From contig NC_053139.1 of NCBI RefSeq assembly GCF_016808335.1, positions 15,239,819-15,303,818 of the forward strand: a stretch of 64,000 bases of DNA, written 5' to 3'. The notes under the pieces are model-generated. The model ran no database searches. It was given only the letters and a program-made list of their open reading frames with translations, and had not been told where the DNA came from. Of the stretch, positions 11,614 through 23,297 are shown piece after piece. The DNA comes from Panicum virgatum. Lineage: Eukaryota > Streptophyta > Magnoliopsida > Poales > Poaceae. The stretch's first letter is position 1, and every line of letters starts with the position of its first letter. Made by a program: the position numbers and the translations under genes.

Positions 11614-12736
11614 AGGGGATTCCTGGCTCCTCTCCACTTCAATTTTCTCTGGTGGCTTCCTGGTGCAATTATTCGCTTCTGTCCAGTACATCTTGCATGC
11701 TTTGCACCGTCCAAATCCTGTGAACCACTCCTTCTTTGCCTTTGATGTCCACTTGCAACATTATTTCTCCACTTTGTGTCATTCACCTTGTCCCATGCTT
11801 AATCATTCATCACATGGTGCCATCTTTGCTGAAAATCACATGTCCTTCCCATGCATGGCTGCTCCCTCCTTTGAATTATTTGCATGTGGTGGTAGGTAGA
11901 GAGCACAACTCTTTCCCGTGAACTCACTTTGATCAATGGATGTTAATCAAGCACATAAACCCTTTCCAAATCATGCTTAGATATTTAATCCTCCTCTAAC
12001 TTCAAAATTTCAGAATTGACTCAAAGCATGCAATGAGTTTAAATGAATAATTAGAGGGGAATTGAAACATCTTTACATTTGTAAGTCGAAAAATATTTCC
12101 CGACTACATTAATTTTGATTGCACCAGAACCGTTCACTTTCATGAATTGATAGCGAACAATCTCGAATTCAACCGTGGGTCTTGGGTTTAGGTTCTAATT
12201 TTTGCCAAAATGAGGGAGAGAATTTTGAAAAAGAGAGTAATTAAGGTTAGAAAAATTCTAGTCCTATGGTAATGAAACTGAAAATTCTCTCTATGTTTGT
12301 GCGAACCTACGCATCAAGAATTTAAGTAATATAAACATAGCGCGGCTCTACACATGCGTTTTATCTCAACTTGGTCCGGCCGTCATGGACAGGACGGTCG
12401 CCAAAAATAGGTATTGAATTTTGGATGTGGCTTTCTCAAGAAGAGGCAAATAAATCATAGGATGGCTCATGTCATTGGTTTAAAATAAGAAACATCATTG
12501 AAATGACCGAGCGAATAAAATCCAAATCGAATTGTTCGACCGAACGACCAATTGTTCAAAAGTGTATCATGTTCTTGCGTAGAAAAATTCTCGACTCACT
12601 TACCCAAACTTTTGGCAGGTTGTCCTCCCGGCAGCTTATTCTTGACTCGACGAACGGGTTGCCTCCCACAAAGCGCTTCGTTTATAGTTTATAGCTAGAC
12701 TTTCTTCTTCTTCACTTCCGACCAACGCTCGGTGAT
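11614..12736 (-). mobile_element. B1 spacer between gag and ORF2, ending at the B2 insertion
   Basis: No gene is visible. The right end carries GGTTGCCTCCCACAAAGCGC (minus: GCGCTTTGTGGGAGGCAACC), a motif I recall as lying just downstream of pol in Athila-type elements; pol itself is absent. B1 stops 20 bp into the gag-pro end, at 12736, where the B2 LTR starts. The 5 bp before it, GTGAT, is the likely left TSD of B2. Confidence 0.6.
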
Positions 12737-14157
12737 TGTTGACGCTCCTTAGCGCCCCCGATTTATATACCGCAGGCGCACGGTTTCGTGTAGCTTTTCC
12801 CTCAGAGTATTCCCCCAAGGTTTATCAATCCACGGAACCAAAGAGACAAGAAACAATCTACTAGCATAGAGATTCATTTATGTGAGATGGTGAAAACGAA
12901 TCTAATCTACTTAAAACACGACAAACACCGAAGGTAGCAAGAGAAAGTTAGAGATAACCAATCTAGATCACCTAGATCATGCATATGTTGTAGTTCCAGC
13001 TAGATAAAGTGAAGTAAGATAGATGTGAATCTCAATGAAAAGCCTCTTTAACCCCAAAATCTCCAATCCGATCACTCGATACCCAACCTACTCTGTGGAG
13101 ACGGCCTGTCACGACGCCCCCCTTTTCAACGGGATACCCTAAAGCAAGTCGAACTCACTTTGGTAGTTCCGCCATGAACCTCTAGCCACCATGACTACAA
13201 GATCATGCTAAGTGATCTATCTCGATAATAGATCTAAGATGAAGCGAACCCGAAGAAAAGAACGAAATCGAAAGAGGAGAACATGGTCGCTAAACATTCG
13301 GAAACACAAATAACTTCACCATGAATGATAGTACATCACAAGATCACAACCGGGGCCCTACCTTGATCTTGATGATCCTAGCTCCAGAACTCCGACGTGG
13401 TCTTCCTTGCAAGGTTCCCACGTCGGCTAGGGCAAACCCTAGACAACTAGCACGACCCTCGGCTCTCCGAGAGGTGTCCCTCTATCTTCTCTACTCCTTG
13501 GCGTCATCTCCCGAATTTCTCTCTGTGTGAACCTTGGGGAGGGGTCTTTAAATAGCCTCAGGGAACCCTCGGTCAAAGGGGAGGTCGAACCGACCTAAAA
13601 AAGGTCTGGGCCGGCCGGCCCAATGAGCCTAGGCCGGCCGGCCTGGGTCTTTCCTTCGCCGGCTGGTGCTCAACTTTCTCCCCAAGTCTCCTGGAATCTT
13701 CTAGAATTTATGTCTTTCACGATTGCACCCCTCTAGACGTCGTTATCTTCGAGATTTCTTCGAGAAGAAGGATAGGATGGAAAATCCTTCCTTAAATATC
13801 TCTTTTCTTTGCTTAGCCCCGAAGCATCTCAATCTTATCTTGTGGGCTTTGTCTTTTGGGCTTCATTGGAGGGTGGATGTGCATGAATGGGCCTCTAATC
13901 ATCATGGCCTTCGATCCTTTGTTCAGGCTTTGGCCTTCGTCATTCTTCGTGTCATCGCGTGATCGTGGGCCTCGCCATTTCATGCTCCAAAATTGGTCAA
14001 AAACCTGCAAAAACGAAGTACCTCCAAAATATATGTGCAAACGTGAAAACGACCAATAATTGGGCCGAGGTTAGGATGGTTAGTGATTTTGATATTAAAT
14101 TCATGCCATTATCAAAGTTAAACAGGGGATAAAATGGATACTTAAGGAGCGCCAACA
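12737..14157 (-). repeat. 3' LTR of B2 (1421 bp)
   Basis: Starts TGTTGACGCTCCTTAG and ends CTTAAGGAGCGCCAACA, near-perfect 15-bp inverted ends. Same length as the LTR at 21877; the first 200 bp differ at about five positions. TATA-like box (minus) at 13545-13556. Paired palindromes GGCCGGCCGGCC at 13609-13620 and 13632-13643. Confidence 0.9.
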
Positions 14158-14195
14158 TTCCCCCCATGCTTAAACCTTGCTCGTCCTCAAGTAAG
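14158..14195 (-). other. PPT of B2 with adjacent stem-loop
   Basis: TTCCCCCCATGC on the plus strand, the complement of a G6 tract, abuts the LTR end at 14157. Confidence 0.8.
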
Positions 14196-16016
14196 TCTTT
14201 GATAAAAATCAGCACTGCCTTTCAGTGTCCAATCCCTGCACTTGATCATACACGAGAAAACACAATGCTCCCAAAAAATATTTTGTATTTATTAGTTCAA
14301 GTTGTACCCAGCTTTTTCAATGTGGAAGGTAGATACAAGTTAAATGCTTCCCCACAATTATTAAGCACATTCTCTCAAAATTAAATAAGTCTCAGAATTA
14401 AGAAAGTAAGTTCCATAAGTAATGCTAAACCAAGATCAATAATTCAAACCTCATTGCAATTTGCTCATGGAAACTCTCAGCTCATCTTGTCTCTCAAACT
14501 TGCTAGAACTCTCTCCTTTCTTTCTCTCATATGTATGTGTGAGGCTTTATCTGGAGCTCTGGAAAGGTTAGTCCTAACAAAAGATATTATAATCAAGATA
14601 TTATCAAAACAAGAAATACTTCTTATGGATTTACCGAGACTCGTCAAAACGACCATTGGAAAATAATTTCTTTGTGGAGAGGGAGAGAATGGAACACACC
14701 CTTTAGATGGTGGACATGTGCAAATGGCAACGGTTGATCCCAAGGCACGACTGAAGTCCTTGTTATCAGATTGCACATGGTTGGAATAATTGAGTATAGA
14801 ATAACCTTCAAAGTACCTGGAGTTTAATGAAGCAAACGGAACCGAGGAGCTTTTAATCATTATTTATTTTTTTCTTTTCTCTCTTCCTCTTTTTTTTATT
14901 TCTTTCTTTTTGCTCCTCAGAACCACTGGCAACACAATGCACTTACTCCACCTCCCCCCCATGCTTGAACGTTTGCTTGTCCTCAAGCAATGAAGTGATG
15001 ATAACTTGATGGAGTGAGTGCACAAAACTTCTATCAATTCTCTGGACATAACTTTGGAATTCAAGGGAGCATCTCCTCGTGAAAGATTGAAGCCAACAAA
15101 GGAGGAAAAGGGGCAAGCCGGCCGGCCTAGGGGTGTTGAGCCGGCCGGCCTACTGCCTGTAGGCCTCCACTTCTTCGGATTTTTCTTCTGCGAATTCTTT
15201 GATGCTTTCCAAGCTTATGTTTTACTGAATTTTGCTCTTGATTCCACTGTTTTGCCGTCGAAACAAATATATACTCAATATATAGGTTGTGGTCAAGGAG
15301 GTGTTTCACAAAAAGATGTTTTTGGTTAGGGGTGGATATCCAGCGAAGTTTGCGATGTTCCCGGTATAGAAACTCACAATGCATGGATAGAATGGCTAGC
15401 AAAAGAGAGATACGCAAAAATACGGAATGGTCAGCTTCTTAGTCTCGTACCAAAGAAGATAAATCCTGAATTAATTCACTTGGAAATAATTCTTGCTCTA
15501 TGGTTTTTTATGATATATCATTTAGCTCGTAGAAGGGTAGAGCAATTGCAAAAGGTATCATTGACAAGGTTAGCTCAAAATTAAATCCAAATTAATTTTT
15601 CCTTGACAAGCTTAAGTAAGAGAGCAAGAGTAAAAGATATGGGTCTTAATTTATCATAACCTCCACAATTGAATTAGCCGGCATTTAATTAATTTTCAGA
15701 TCATGTTAAAGAGAGCATTAGTTTAATCATGCATAGACCAAGCACAAGAAAGTAGACAAAGCGGCAACAATCATCATATTTTAACATGGCACAAACTTTC
15801 TATCATCATTACTAACCATAACATTAAAGTGTGGGTGATGCATTTATTTATCATGGTGATGAAGACAAAAGAAAACAAATTGCACACATGCTGAAATAAA
15901 TAAAACAGAAAAATTGCTACGCACACACAAGCTTGCACACATGCTGAAAATAAATGAAAAGAAATAGAAAATCCAAACCACACGTGCGAGCATTTTATTC
16001 ATGGTCATGCCGTCGA
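14196..16016 (-). mobile_element. B2 3' non-coding region
   Basis: Near copy of the B1 region 7851-9684. It holds the second PPT-like module (hairpin at 14973-14990) and the paired palindrome at 15116-15150. No conserved protein is visible. Confidence 0.7.
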
Positions 16017-17675
16017 TCAATCACTTTGATTGGCTCTTGCGTTGTATCCTTGATCATAATACTGCTGAAATGCTCCTCCATTAAATTGTTCCGGTGGCGC
16101 CAGGCCTAGAAGTCCCATTTGATATGCAATTCCTGCAGTTCCATCTTCTAGTTGGGTTGTATGCCTTCGGATGACATCTATATCTTCCTTGTTTCTTCTC
16201 GCATAAGCACCCATAATTCTCATTCCTTGTTCTGGTTGAGGGAGGTCAAAATATTGTGCTCCAAATGACGGTTCGGGCATCTCTCCTTGGTATGACGAGG
16301 GTGGGTAGCCGTAGTTGCTAAATGGTGGGGGTGCCGCCGCAGCGTGCCCCCATGCTTGTTCTTGGCTTCCTTCCCATTGACTCGTCCATCCTTGCGGGTA
16401 TCCCTGTCCACTTCATGCACTTTGAAATTCATTTCTCCAATAAGCAGAACTTGGCGGTGGAAGATTTACTTCCAAGTCTTCTTGATGTGCCGATGCCGAT
16501 GTCCCTTCAATTAACCTTCCTCTTTTTGATTTCTTCACCTTTTTTCCAATATTTTCAACTCGCCAATCATTCCTCCCTCTTGCAAATAATTTCAGCCTTT
16601 GATCGGGGAGGGAAATATCCATCTCAGAAATAGTAAATCCCTTCTTTTCATCTCCTCCAATATAATGGCCTTGCCTCAAATGATCAATCCCAATATCTCT
16701 TCCCGGGACATAAAATTTTTGGATCACTCGTAACCTCGGATTCATTGCTCGGGCTATCATTGTGAGATAACATCCCGAACCAACTTCTCCTGTGCCGGAT
16801 GATGCTTCACAAAGCCACCTTTCAACCATGATGTTGGTGGGATTAATTACTTGCTTCTTCACCAATGCAGCATACATCCAATTTAATTCTTGGTCGGCGA
16901 CCTTCGATTCTCTCATCCTCCCGAGAATTCTTTTGCTCAACCAAGAGTGGAATATTTGGAGGGTAATATTACTTATATTCTTTCTTTGGCGGTTGACATC
17001 TTTTGCTATTTTTATCCAAAATTCATCAAGCTCTCCATCTTCAACTGGCACCATTTCATATGCATTATTTTTGAATCCGAGCAAGCTTCCTATTTCACCT
17101 TAGGTGATTACTTTCTCTTCATTCTTGAGCCTAAATTTCAGACATGAAACTTCTTCACCATCCACCACTTCCGTTGATTTTTCTAATGTCATGAACATCT
17201 CAAGAGCCACTTCTTCTTGCATATCAACCGTGACACCGTCGGAAAATAGCTTCCAACCGATGTTCTCCAATAGCTCATAGATGTCATGATGAAATCCCAG
17301 CTTCACCAATGCTTCATCATCAAAATCATAATTTGCTCGTAGTCTTCCCTTCATGAACTTGAGCCTTTCTTCTTCTTCCTTCGACAAGATAATAAACCCA
17401 TATTCTAAATTCTTGGGCTTGTATGGTGGTGGTGCGGATGACCTTGTCGAACGCCGTGGAGGAGGTGGCATCCCTTCGGTGAATCTCATGGAGGAGCTTC
17501 TCGGGACTCTCATCCCACCAAGGAGCAACATGTCACTCCTCGGTGCGGGGTTGTCTTCCTCCATGCTCCGCGGAGACTCGGAGACCGAGTGCCTCCACGA
17601 AGAACTTGCCGATGCATCGGGTGTTGATGAACGTGTCCTTCTCCTCCCAGCGATGAACTTCATGAGGCCACTCAT
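16017..17675 (-). pseudogene. ORF2 of B2 (Athila ORF1-like protein), two nonsense mutations
   Basis: Same protein as B1 ORF2. ATG at 17673-17675; the frame runs without a shift through the block that is frameshifted in B1, including RSSAPPPYKPKNLEYGF. A TAT-to-TAA change at about 17101 and a TCA-to-TGA change at about 16414 break it. The C-terminal part (16017-16280) has PSFGAQYFDLPQPEQG and ends in QGYNARANQS. Since B1 and B2 are broken at different places, their common ancestor had one open frame of roughly 550 codons. Function unknown; the env-like position is typical of Athila-type elements. Confidence 0.78.
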
Positions 17676-17917
17676 GGTGACTCCTTGCTGCACACACTCA
17701 AAAACAAACACACCGGGGGTTTCTTGCCGGCGGGAGAACAATATATCGAAGAGTGGAACAAACTAGGAATTGTGGTGAATTTTCTGAGATTTTTGGAGTA
17801 GATTTTGGTGGACGAATTTTTCAGGGCTCTAACTGTTGTTTCTGGGCAAAGAACTTGAAGAACATAAGCAAGGAAATGAGTGAGGAGCATACCTGCCAAA
17901 GGGGAGCACCAGAGGGC

Positions 17918-17966
17918 ATAAATAGGGGCCAGGCCGGCCGGCCTAGGGCCTTGGGGCCGGCCGGCC
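17918..17966 (-). promoter_or_regulatory. Putative internal promoter upstream of ORF2 (B2)
   Basis: Minus-strand CTATTTATG (17918-17925) follows a perfect palindrome pair (17932-17943 and 17955-17966, 23 bp apart) and lies 243 bp before the ORF2 ATG. The LTR promoter has the same order: palindrome pair, then TATA-like box. Activity is inferred. Confidence 0.42.
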
Positions 17967-19094
17967 TAGGGTGTTTTTCCCTCTTCTCCACTTCAATTTT
18001 CTCTGATGGATTCCTGGTGCAATTATTTGCTTCTGTCCAGTACATCTTGTATGCTTTGCACCGTCCAAATCATGTGAACCACTCCTTTGCCTTTGATGTC
18101 CACTTGCAACATTATTTCTCCACTTTGTGTCATTCACCTTGTCCCATGCTTAATCATTCATCACATGGTGCCATCTTTGCTGAAAATCACTTGTCCTTCC
18201 CATGCATGGCTGCCCCCTCCTTTGAATCATTTGCATGTGGTGGTAGGTAGAGAGCACAACTCTTTCCCATGAACTCACTTTGATCAATGGATGTTAATCA
18301 AACACATAAACCCTTTCCAAATGATGCTTAGATGTTTAATCCTCCTCTAACTTCGAAATTTCAGAATTGACTCAAAGCATGCAATGAGTTTAAATGAATA
18401 ATTAGAGGGGAATTGAAACATCTTTACATTTGTAAGTCGAAAAATATTTCCCGACTACATTAATTTTGGTTGCACCGGAACCGTTCACTTTCATGAATCG
18501 ATAGCGAACAATCTCGAATTCAACCGTGGGTCTTGGGTTTAGGTTCTAATTTTTGCCAAAGTGAGAGAGAATTTTGAAAAAGAGAATAATTAATATTAGG
18601 AAAATTCTAGTCCTATGGTAATGAAACTGAAAATTCTCTCTATGTTTGTGTGAACCTACGCATCAAGAATTTAAGTAACATAGCGTGGCTCTACTCGTGT
18701 GTTTTAACTCAACTTGGTTCGGCCGTCATGGAGAGGACGGTCGCCAAAAATAGGTATAGAATTTCGGATGTGGCTTTCTCAAGAAGAGGCAAATATATCT
18801 TAGGATGGCTCATGTCATTGGTTTAAAATAAGAAATAACATTGGAATGACCGAGCGAATAAAATCCAAATTGAATTGTTCCACCGAACGACCAATTGTTC
18901 AAAAGTATATCATGTCCTTGCGTAGCAAAATTCTCAACTCACTTACCTAAACTTTTCACGGGTTGTCCTCCCGGCAGCTTATTCTTGACTCGACGAACGG
19001 GTTGAACTCCCGGCAGCTTTATTCTTGACTCGACGAATGGGTTGCCTCCCGCAAAGCGCTTCGTTTATAGTCTATAGCTAGACTTTCTTCTTAT
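17967..19094 (-). mobile_element. B2 spacer between gag-pro and ORF2, pol absent
   Basis: About 1.1 kb with no reverse transcriptase or integrase sequence. A direct duplication of about 50 bp (GGCAGCTTATTCTTGACTCG type) occurs at about 18958-19045; B1 has one copy. The GGAGGCAACCC-type motif near 19036-19060 marks where the end of pol would lie in an autonomous Athila element, so pol appears cut out between it and the protease. Confidence 0.6.
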
Positions 19095-21494
19095 TCACTT
19101 TAGACCAACGCTCGATGATGGCGCTGCAGTCTTGGGTACCCACTTCCGCACAATCCTTGGTGCAGGTTTGTCTTCTACGTTAGTCGTCTTTTTGGTCTTC
19201 ACAGGCGGGCTTTTAGCTTTCTTCTTGACGGGTGCGACGATCTTCTTTGTCGCGATGGACGCGATGACTTTTATCTCCTTCTTCGCTTCCTTCTTGTTCG
19301 GCTCCTCTTCTTTCTTTGGCTTCTCCTCTGTGACACGGCGGTGAGGCGGAACATATTTAACATTGATCATGTTGCATACCTCGAGGCGTGGACAAAACTT
19401 GAATTCGCTTGTGGTGCCATTGATGTCGAACTTTATCTCCCCCTTGCCAACGTCGATGTTTGCCCTTGCGGTCTTGAGGAAAGGCCTCCCAAGTATGAGA
19501 GGTGCCTTGCTCCCTTCTCCCATATCGAGAATCACAAAGTCAACGGGGATTAAGTGTTCTCCAATCTTCACGGGCACGTCTTCGACGATTCCCAAAGGAT
19601 AGCGAACGGAATTGTCCGCTAACTCTAGGCACATGGCGGTGGGATCCGGCTCCGGTAAGCGTAGCTTCTCGAACACATTCTTTGGCATGACGCTCACACT
19701 TGCACCGAGATCACAAAGTGCTCTTTTGAACATAAGAGATCCAATGGAACACGGGATGGTAGGACATCCAGGGTCCCTCTTCTTTTCTGGAGCTTCATTA
19801 GCGATTGCCGCGCTGCATTCCTCAGTTAGCTTGACAGTGCTTGGCGGTATCTCGCGCTTGTTTCCCATGATGTCTTTGAAGTAGCGAGAATACATCGGAA
19901 CTTGTAGAGCATCCAAGAGCGGCATATTGATGCTCAACCTGCGTACCATCTCAACAAATTTGTTGAATTGCTCATCTTCGTGTTTACCTTTGCGGTATCG
20001 TGGCCTTGGCGGTAGAATCTTGGTGTCTATATCATCTAGCTCAAACTCCGGCTCTTCGGTGACTATCTCTGGCATAGGAGTAGGTGCCTTCTCCTTGATG
20101 ATGGTCTCCACTTCAACTCTTGGCTTAGGCTTCCTTGCTCCCGCTGCATGTTCGGGTTCTTCGGTCTCCTTTCCCGAGCGAGTTTGAATTGCCTTAGCCG
20201 TCTCCGGACTTTGAGGTTGCCCGGGCAATTTTCCTTCCTTGCTAGATAGGCGTCCGGCGAGCTGGGCTACTTGTGTTTCTAGCATCTTCATCATGTTGAG
20301 TACATGAAGATTAGAGCTCCCGACCTCCGTCACCTTGCCATCAATGTTCTCCAAGATCTTATCCATAGCCTTGAACTTGGTGACGGTGTCCTTGTTGATC
20401 TTGCCTTGCTCCTCCATAAACTCCTTCAATTGTATACGAAGAGGCACCGAGTTTTGAATGGAAGAGCTTGCATTAAATTGGGGTCTACCTTGCCCGTAGC
20501 GGAAGTTGGTCGGCGGAATCCATTCTCCCTTCTTCATGTAATCGAGCATCTTGGCTTCCTCCGGGCAATTCTTTTGCACATGGCCGTACTCTCCACATTC
20601 TTCACATGTAGACCTTGCTTCGGCCGCCTTCAAATTGATAGCTTGGGCTTCTCTCTTTTCCACTTCCATCATCTCCAACCTTCTCATGAGCGAGTCGATC
20701 TTCCCTTCTAGCACTTCTTCGCGTTCCACTTGTAATACACTCTTCGCGGCGCCCATGGCTTGGAGTGGTTGCAGGCGCCCCGATGATGCCCATGCGTCAT
20801 TGTCCGCCACCTTCTTGAATAGTTTGAAAACTTGAGTAGGCGTGAGTTCAATGATAGAGCCTCCGGCCGATGCGTCAATGATCCCCCTTGATGCAGTAGT
20901 GAGGCCTTGATAGAACTTCTGGACCACATCCTCCCTTGAGAACTTGTGATGAGGTACGGCGCGGATGTAGTCGTTGAAGCGCTCATAGGCTTCGGCAATA
21001 GTCTCTGTCGGGGCTTACGCGAATGTTGCAATCTTGTTGCGCAGAATCTGGGTCTTACCCGGTGAGTAGAACTCCGTCATGAATTCTTTCATCAAGGACT
21101 CCCAATTTTGCACCGTGTGCGGTGGTAGAGAATGAAACCATTGCAGCGCTCTCCCAAGTAGAGAGAAAGGAAATAGCCTCGCTCTTATTTGATCTTGAGT
21201 CATCCCTTGCATGTTGAAGGTGCGGCATAGTTAGAGGAACGCTTGAAGATGTAGATTAGCGTCTTCTTTTCCAGTGAAGGGCGAGCTTTGCACCATCCTT
21301 ATGATTGAAGTCTTGATCTCGAACGGAACTCTGATGTTGTCGAGATTTTGGATCGGCAAGTCCCGAACGTCCGGAGTGCATAGCTCTCCGATCGTACGCT
21401 CCGGCTCCGGTAGCGCCATCCCTTGGTGAAGTGACGCCTCCTTTGGACTTGTTGGTGGAGTTGCTTGAGGTGAAGACGATGAACCGCCGGCTTC
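19095..21494 (-). pseudogene. gag-pro: gag-protease of B2, long open frame with two upstream nonsense codons
   Basis: Open for 610 codons from 20927 to 19095 and, in the same frame, readable upstream to about 21494 across two CAA-to-TAA stops (near 21234 and 21015). Gag blocks: RARLFPFSLLGRALQWFHSL and MKEFMTEFYSPGKT, then MVQKFYQGLTTASRGIIDA. A CX2CX4HX4C zinc knuckle, CEECGEYGHVQKNC, gives RNA binding. The protease has CDLGASVSVMP, the Athila-type DLGA catalytic motif, and LILGRPF. The C-terminus is lysine-rich (KKAKSPPVKTKK) and ends in a stop with no polymerase behind it. This is the best-preserved reading frame in the window and would need pol supplied in trans. Confidence 0.88.
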
Positions 21495-21849
21495 AACTTT
21501 TGGATCTACTAGTTCCGGCTTCTTTGATCATGCTTCTCGTCTCCTTTGCCTGTAAATTTTTTCTGGATCATCCACAAAATTTTCGGGTTTGTTGGAGAGG
21601 CTCCCGTCCATCTCCTGTTAGGGGTTAGTGAAAAAGAAAAATATATACGAGATCTAAAAGATGAATGTACAAGATCTAAAAGAAAAATAAAGCAAAAATA
21701 AAGAAAACTCTAGATTAGATTGATTTTCGTGGAATAGATCTGTTTTTTTTATAGTTAGCACACACAAAAAATAAGAGATCTAAAAAAGTCAAAAAGAAAA
21801 ATCAAGAAATATTTACGAATGCAAGTAAGATTGGATCTTAAATCGATGG
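21495..21849 (-). mobile_element. B2 leader between PBS and gag
   Basis: AT-rich untranslated leader; the exact gag start is unclear because no in-frame ATG is convincing upstream of 21419. It may contain packaging signals; nothing specific is visible. Confidence 0.5.
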
Positions 21850-21867
21850 TTCCCCGGCAATGGCGTC
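21850..21867 (-). other. PBS of B2 (tRNA-Asp type)
   Basis: Minus strand TGACGCCATTGCCGGGGA, close to the tRNA-Asp PBS of Athila-type elements with two mismatches, 9 bp inside the LTR. Confidence 0.75.
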
Positions 21868-21876
21868 AGAAAAGCT

Positions 21877-23297
21877 TGTTGACGCTCCTTAGCACCCCCG
21901 ATTTATATACCGCAAGCGCACGGTTTCGTGTAGCTTTTCCCTCAGAGTATTCCCCCAAGGTTTATCAATCCACGGAACCAAAGAGACAAGAAACAATCTA
22001 CTAGCATAGAGATTCCTTTATGTGAGATGGTGAAAACAAATCTAATCTACTAAAAACACGACAAACACCGAAGGTAGCAAGAGAAAGTTAGAGATAACCA
22101 ATCTAGATCACCTAGATCATGCATATGTTGTAGTTCCAGCTAGATAAAGTGAAGTAAGATAGATGTGAATCTCAATGAAAAGCCTCTTTAACCCCAAAAT
22201 CTCCAATCCGATCCCTCGATACCCAACCTACTCTGTGGAGACGGCCTGTCACGACGCCCCCCTTTTCAACGGGATACCCTGAAGCAAGTCGAACTCACTT
22301 TGGTAGTTCCGCCATGAACCTCTAGCCACCATGACTACAAGATCATGCTAAGTGATCTATCTCGATAATAGATCTAAGATGAAGCGAACCCAAAGAAAAG
22401 AACGAAATCAAAAGAGGAGAACATGGTCGCTAAACATTCGGAAACACAAATAACTTCACCATGAATGATAGTACATCACAAGATCACAACCGGGGCCCTA
22501 CCTTGATCTTGATGATCCTAGCTCTAGAACTCCGACGTGGCCTTCCTTGCAAGGTTCCCACGTCGGCTAGGGCAAACCCTAGACAACTAGCACGACCCTC
22601 GGCTCTCCGAGAGGTGTCCCTCTATCTTCTCTGCTCCTTGGCGCCGTCTCCCGAATTGCTCTCTGCGTGAACCTTGGGGAGGGGTCTTTAAATAGCCTCA
22701 GGGAACCCTCGATCAAAGGGGAGGTCGAACCGACCTAAAAAAGGTCTGGGCCGGCCGGCCCAATGAGCCGAGGCCGGCCGGCCTGGGTCTTTCCTTCGCC
22801 GGCTGGTGCTCAACTTTCTCCCCAAGTCTCCTGGAATCTTCTAGAATTTATGTCTTTCACGATTGCACCCCTTTAGACATCGTTATCTTCGAGATTTCTT
22901 CGAGAAGAAGGATAGGATGGAAAATCCTTCCTTAAATATCTCTTTGCTTTGCTTAGCCCCGAAGCATCTCAATCTTATCTTGTGGGCTTTGTCTTTTGGG
23001 CTTCATTGGAGTGTGGATGTGCATGAACGGACCTCTAATCGTCATGGCCTTCGATCCTTTGTTCGTGCTTTGGCCTTTGTCTTTCTTCGTGTCATCGCGT
23101 GATCGTGGGCCTTGCCATTTCATGTTCCAAAATTGGTCAAAAACCTGCAAAAATGAAGTACCTCCAAAATATATGTGCAAATGCGAAAACAACCAATAAT
23201 TGGGCCGAGGTTAAGATGGTTAGTGATTCTGATATTAAATTCATGCCATTATCAAAGTTAAACAGGGGATAAAATGGATACTTAAGGAGCGCCAACA
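21877..23297 (-). repeat. Right-hand LTR of the B array (1421 bp)
   Basis: Same length and ends as 12737-14157. TATA-like box (minus) at 22685-22696; palindromes at 22749-22760 and 22772-22783. The right flank CATAT does not match the left B2 flank GTGAT, which fits an LTR that is a recombinant of the B2 and B1 5' LTRs. Confidence 0.88.

Larger units (their letters stand above)
7074..23297 (-). mobile_element. B array: LTR-internal-LTR-internal-LTR, self-nested Athila-like family
   Basis: Three LTRs of one family (7074-7814 truncated, 12737-14157, 21877-23297) alternate with two internal regions (7815-12736 and 14158-21876), all on the minus strand. The first internal region lacks most of gag and its PBS and runs straight into the second LTR. 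The simplest history is that B2 inserted in the gag of B1, then the right LTR of B2 recombined with the right LTR of B1 and removed the rest of B1. Confidence 0.8.

Noticed and set aside
13400..14059. Repeated 60-80 codon frames in B LTRs (for example MHPSRRRYLRDFF types at 7380, 13723, 22863, 45400)
   Set aside because: Conserved because the LTR is repeated; open on opposite strands over the same bases and without protein-like features.
12737..23297. B2 as a simple insertion with intact TSD
   Set aside because: Left flank GTGAT and right flank CATAT differ, and the right flank is solo LTR E rather than B1.
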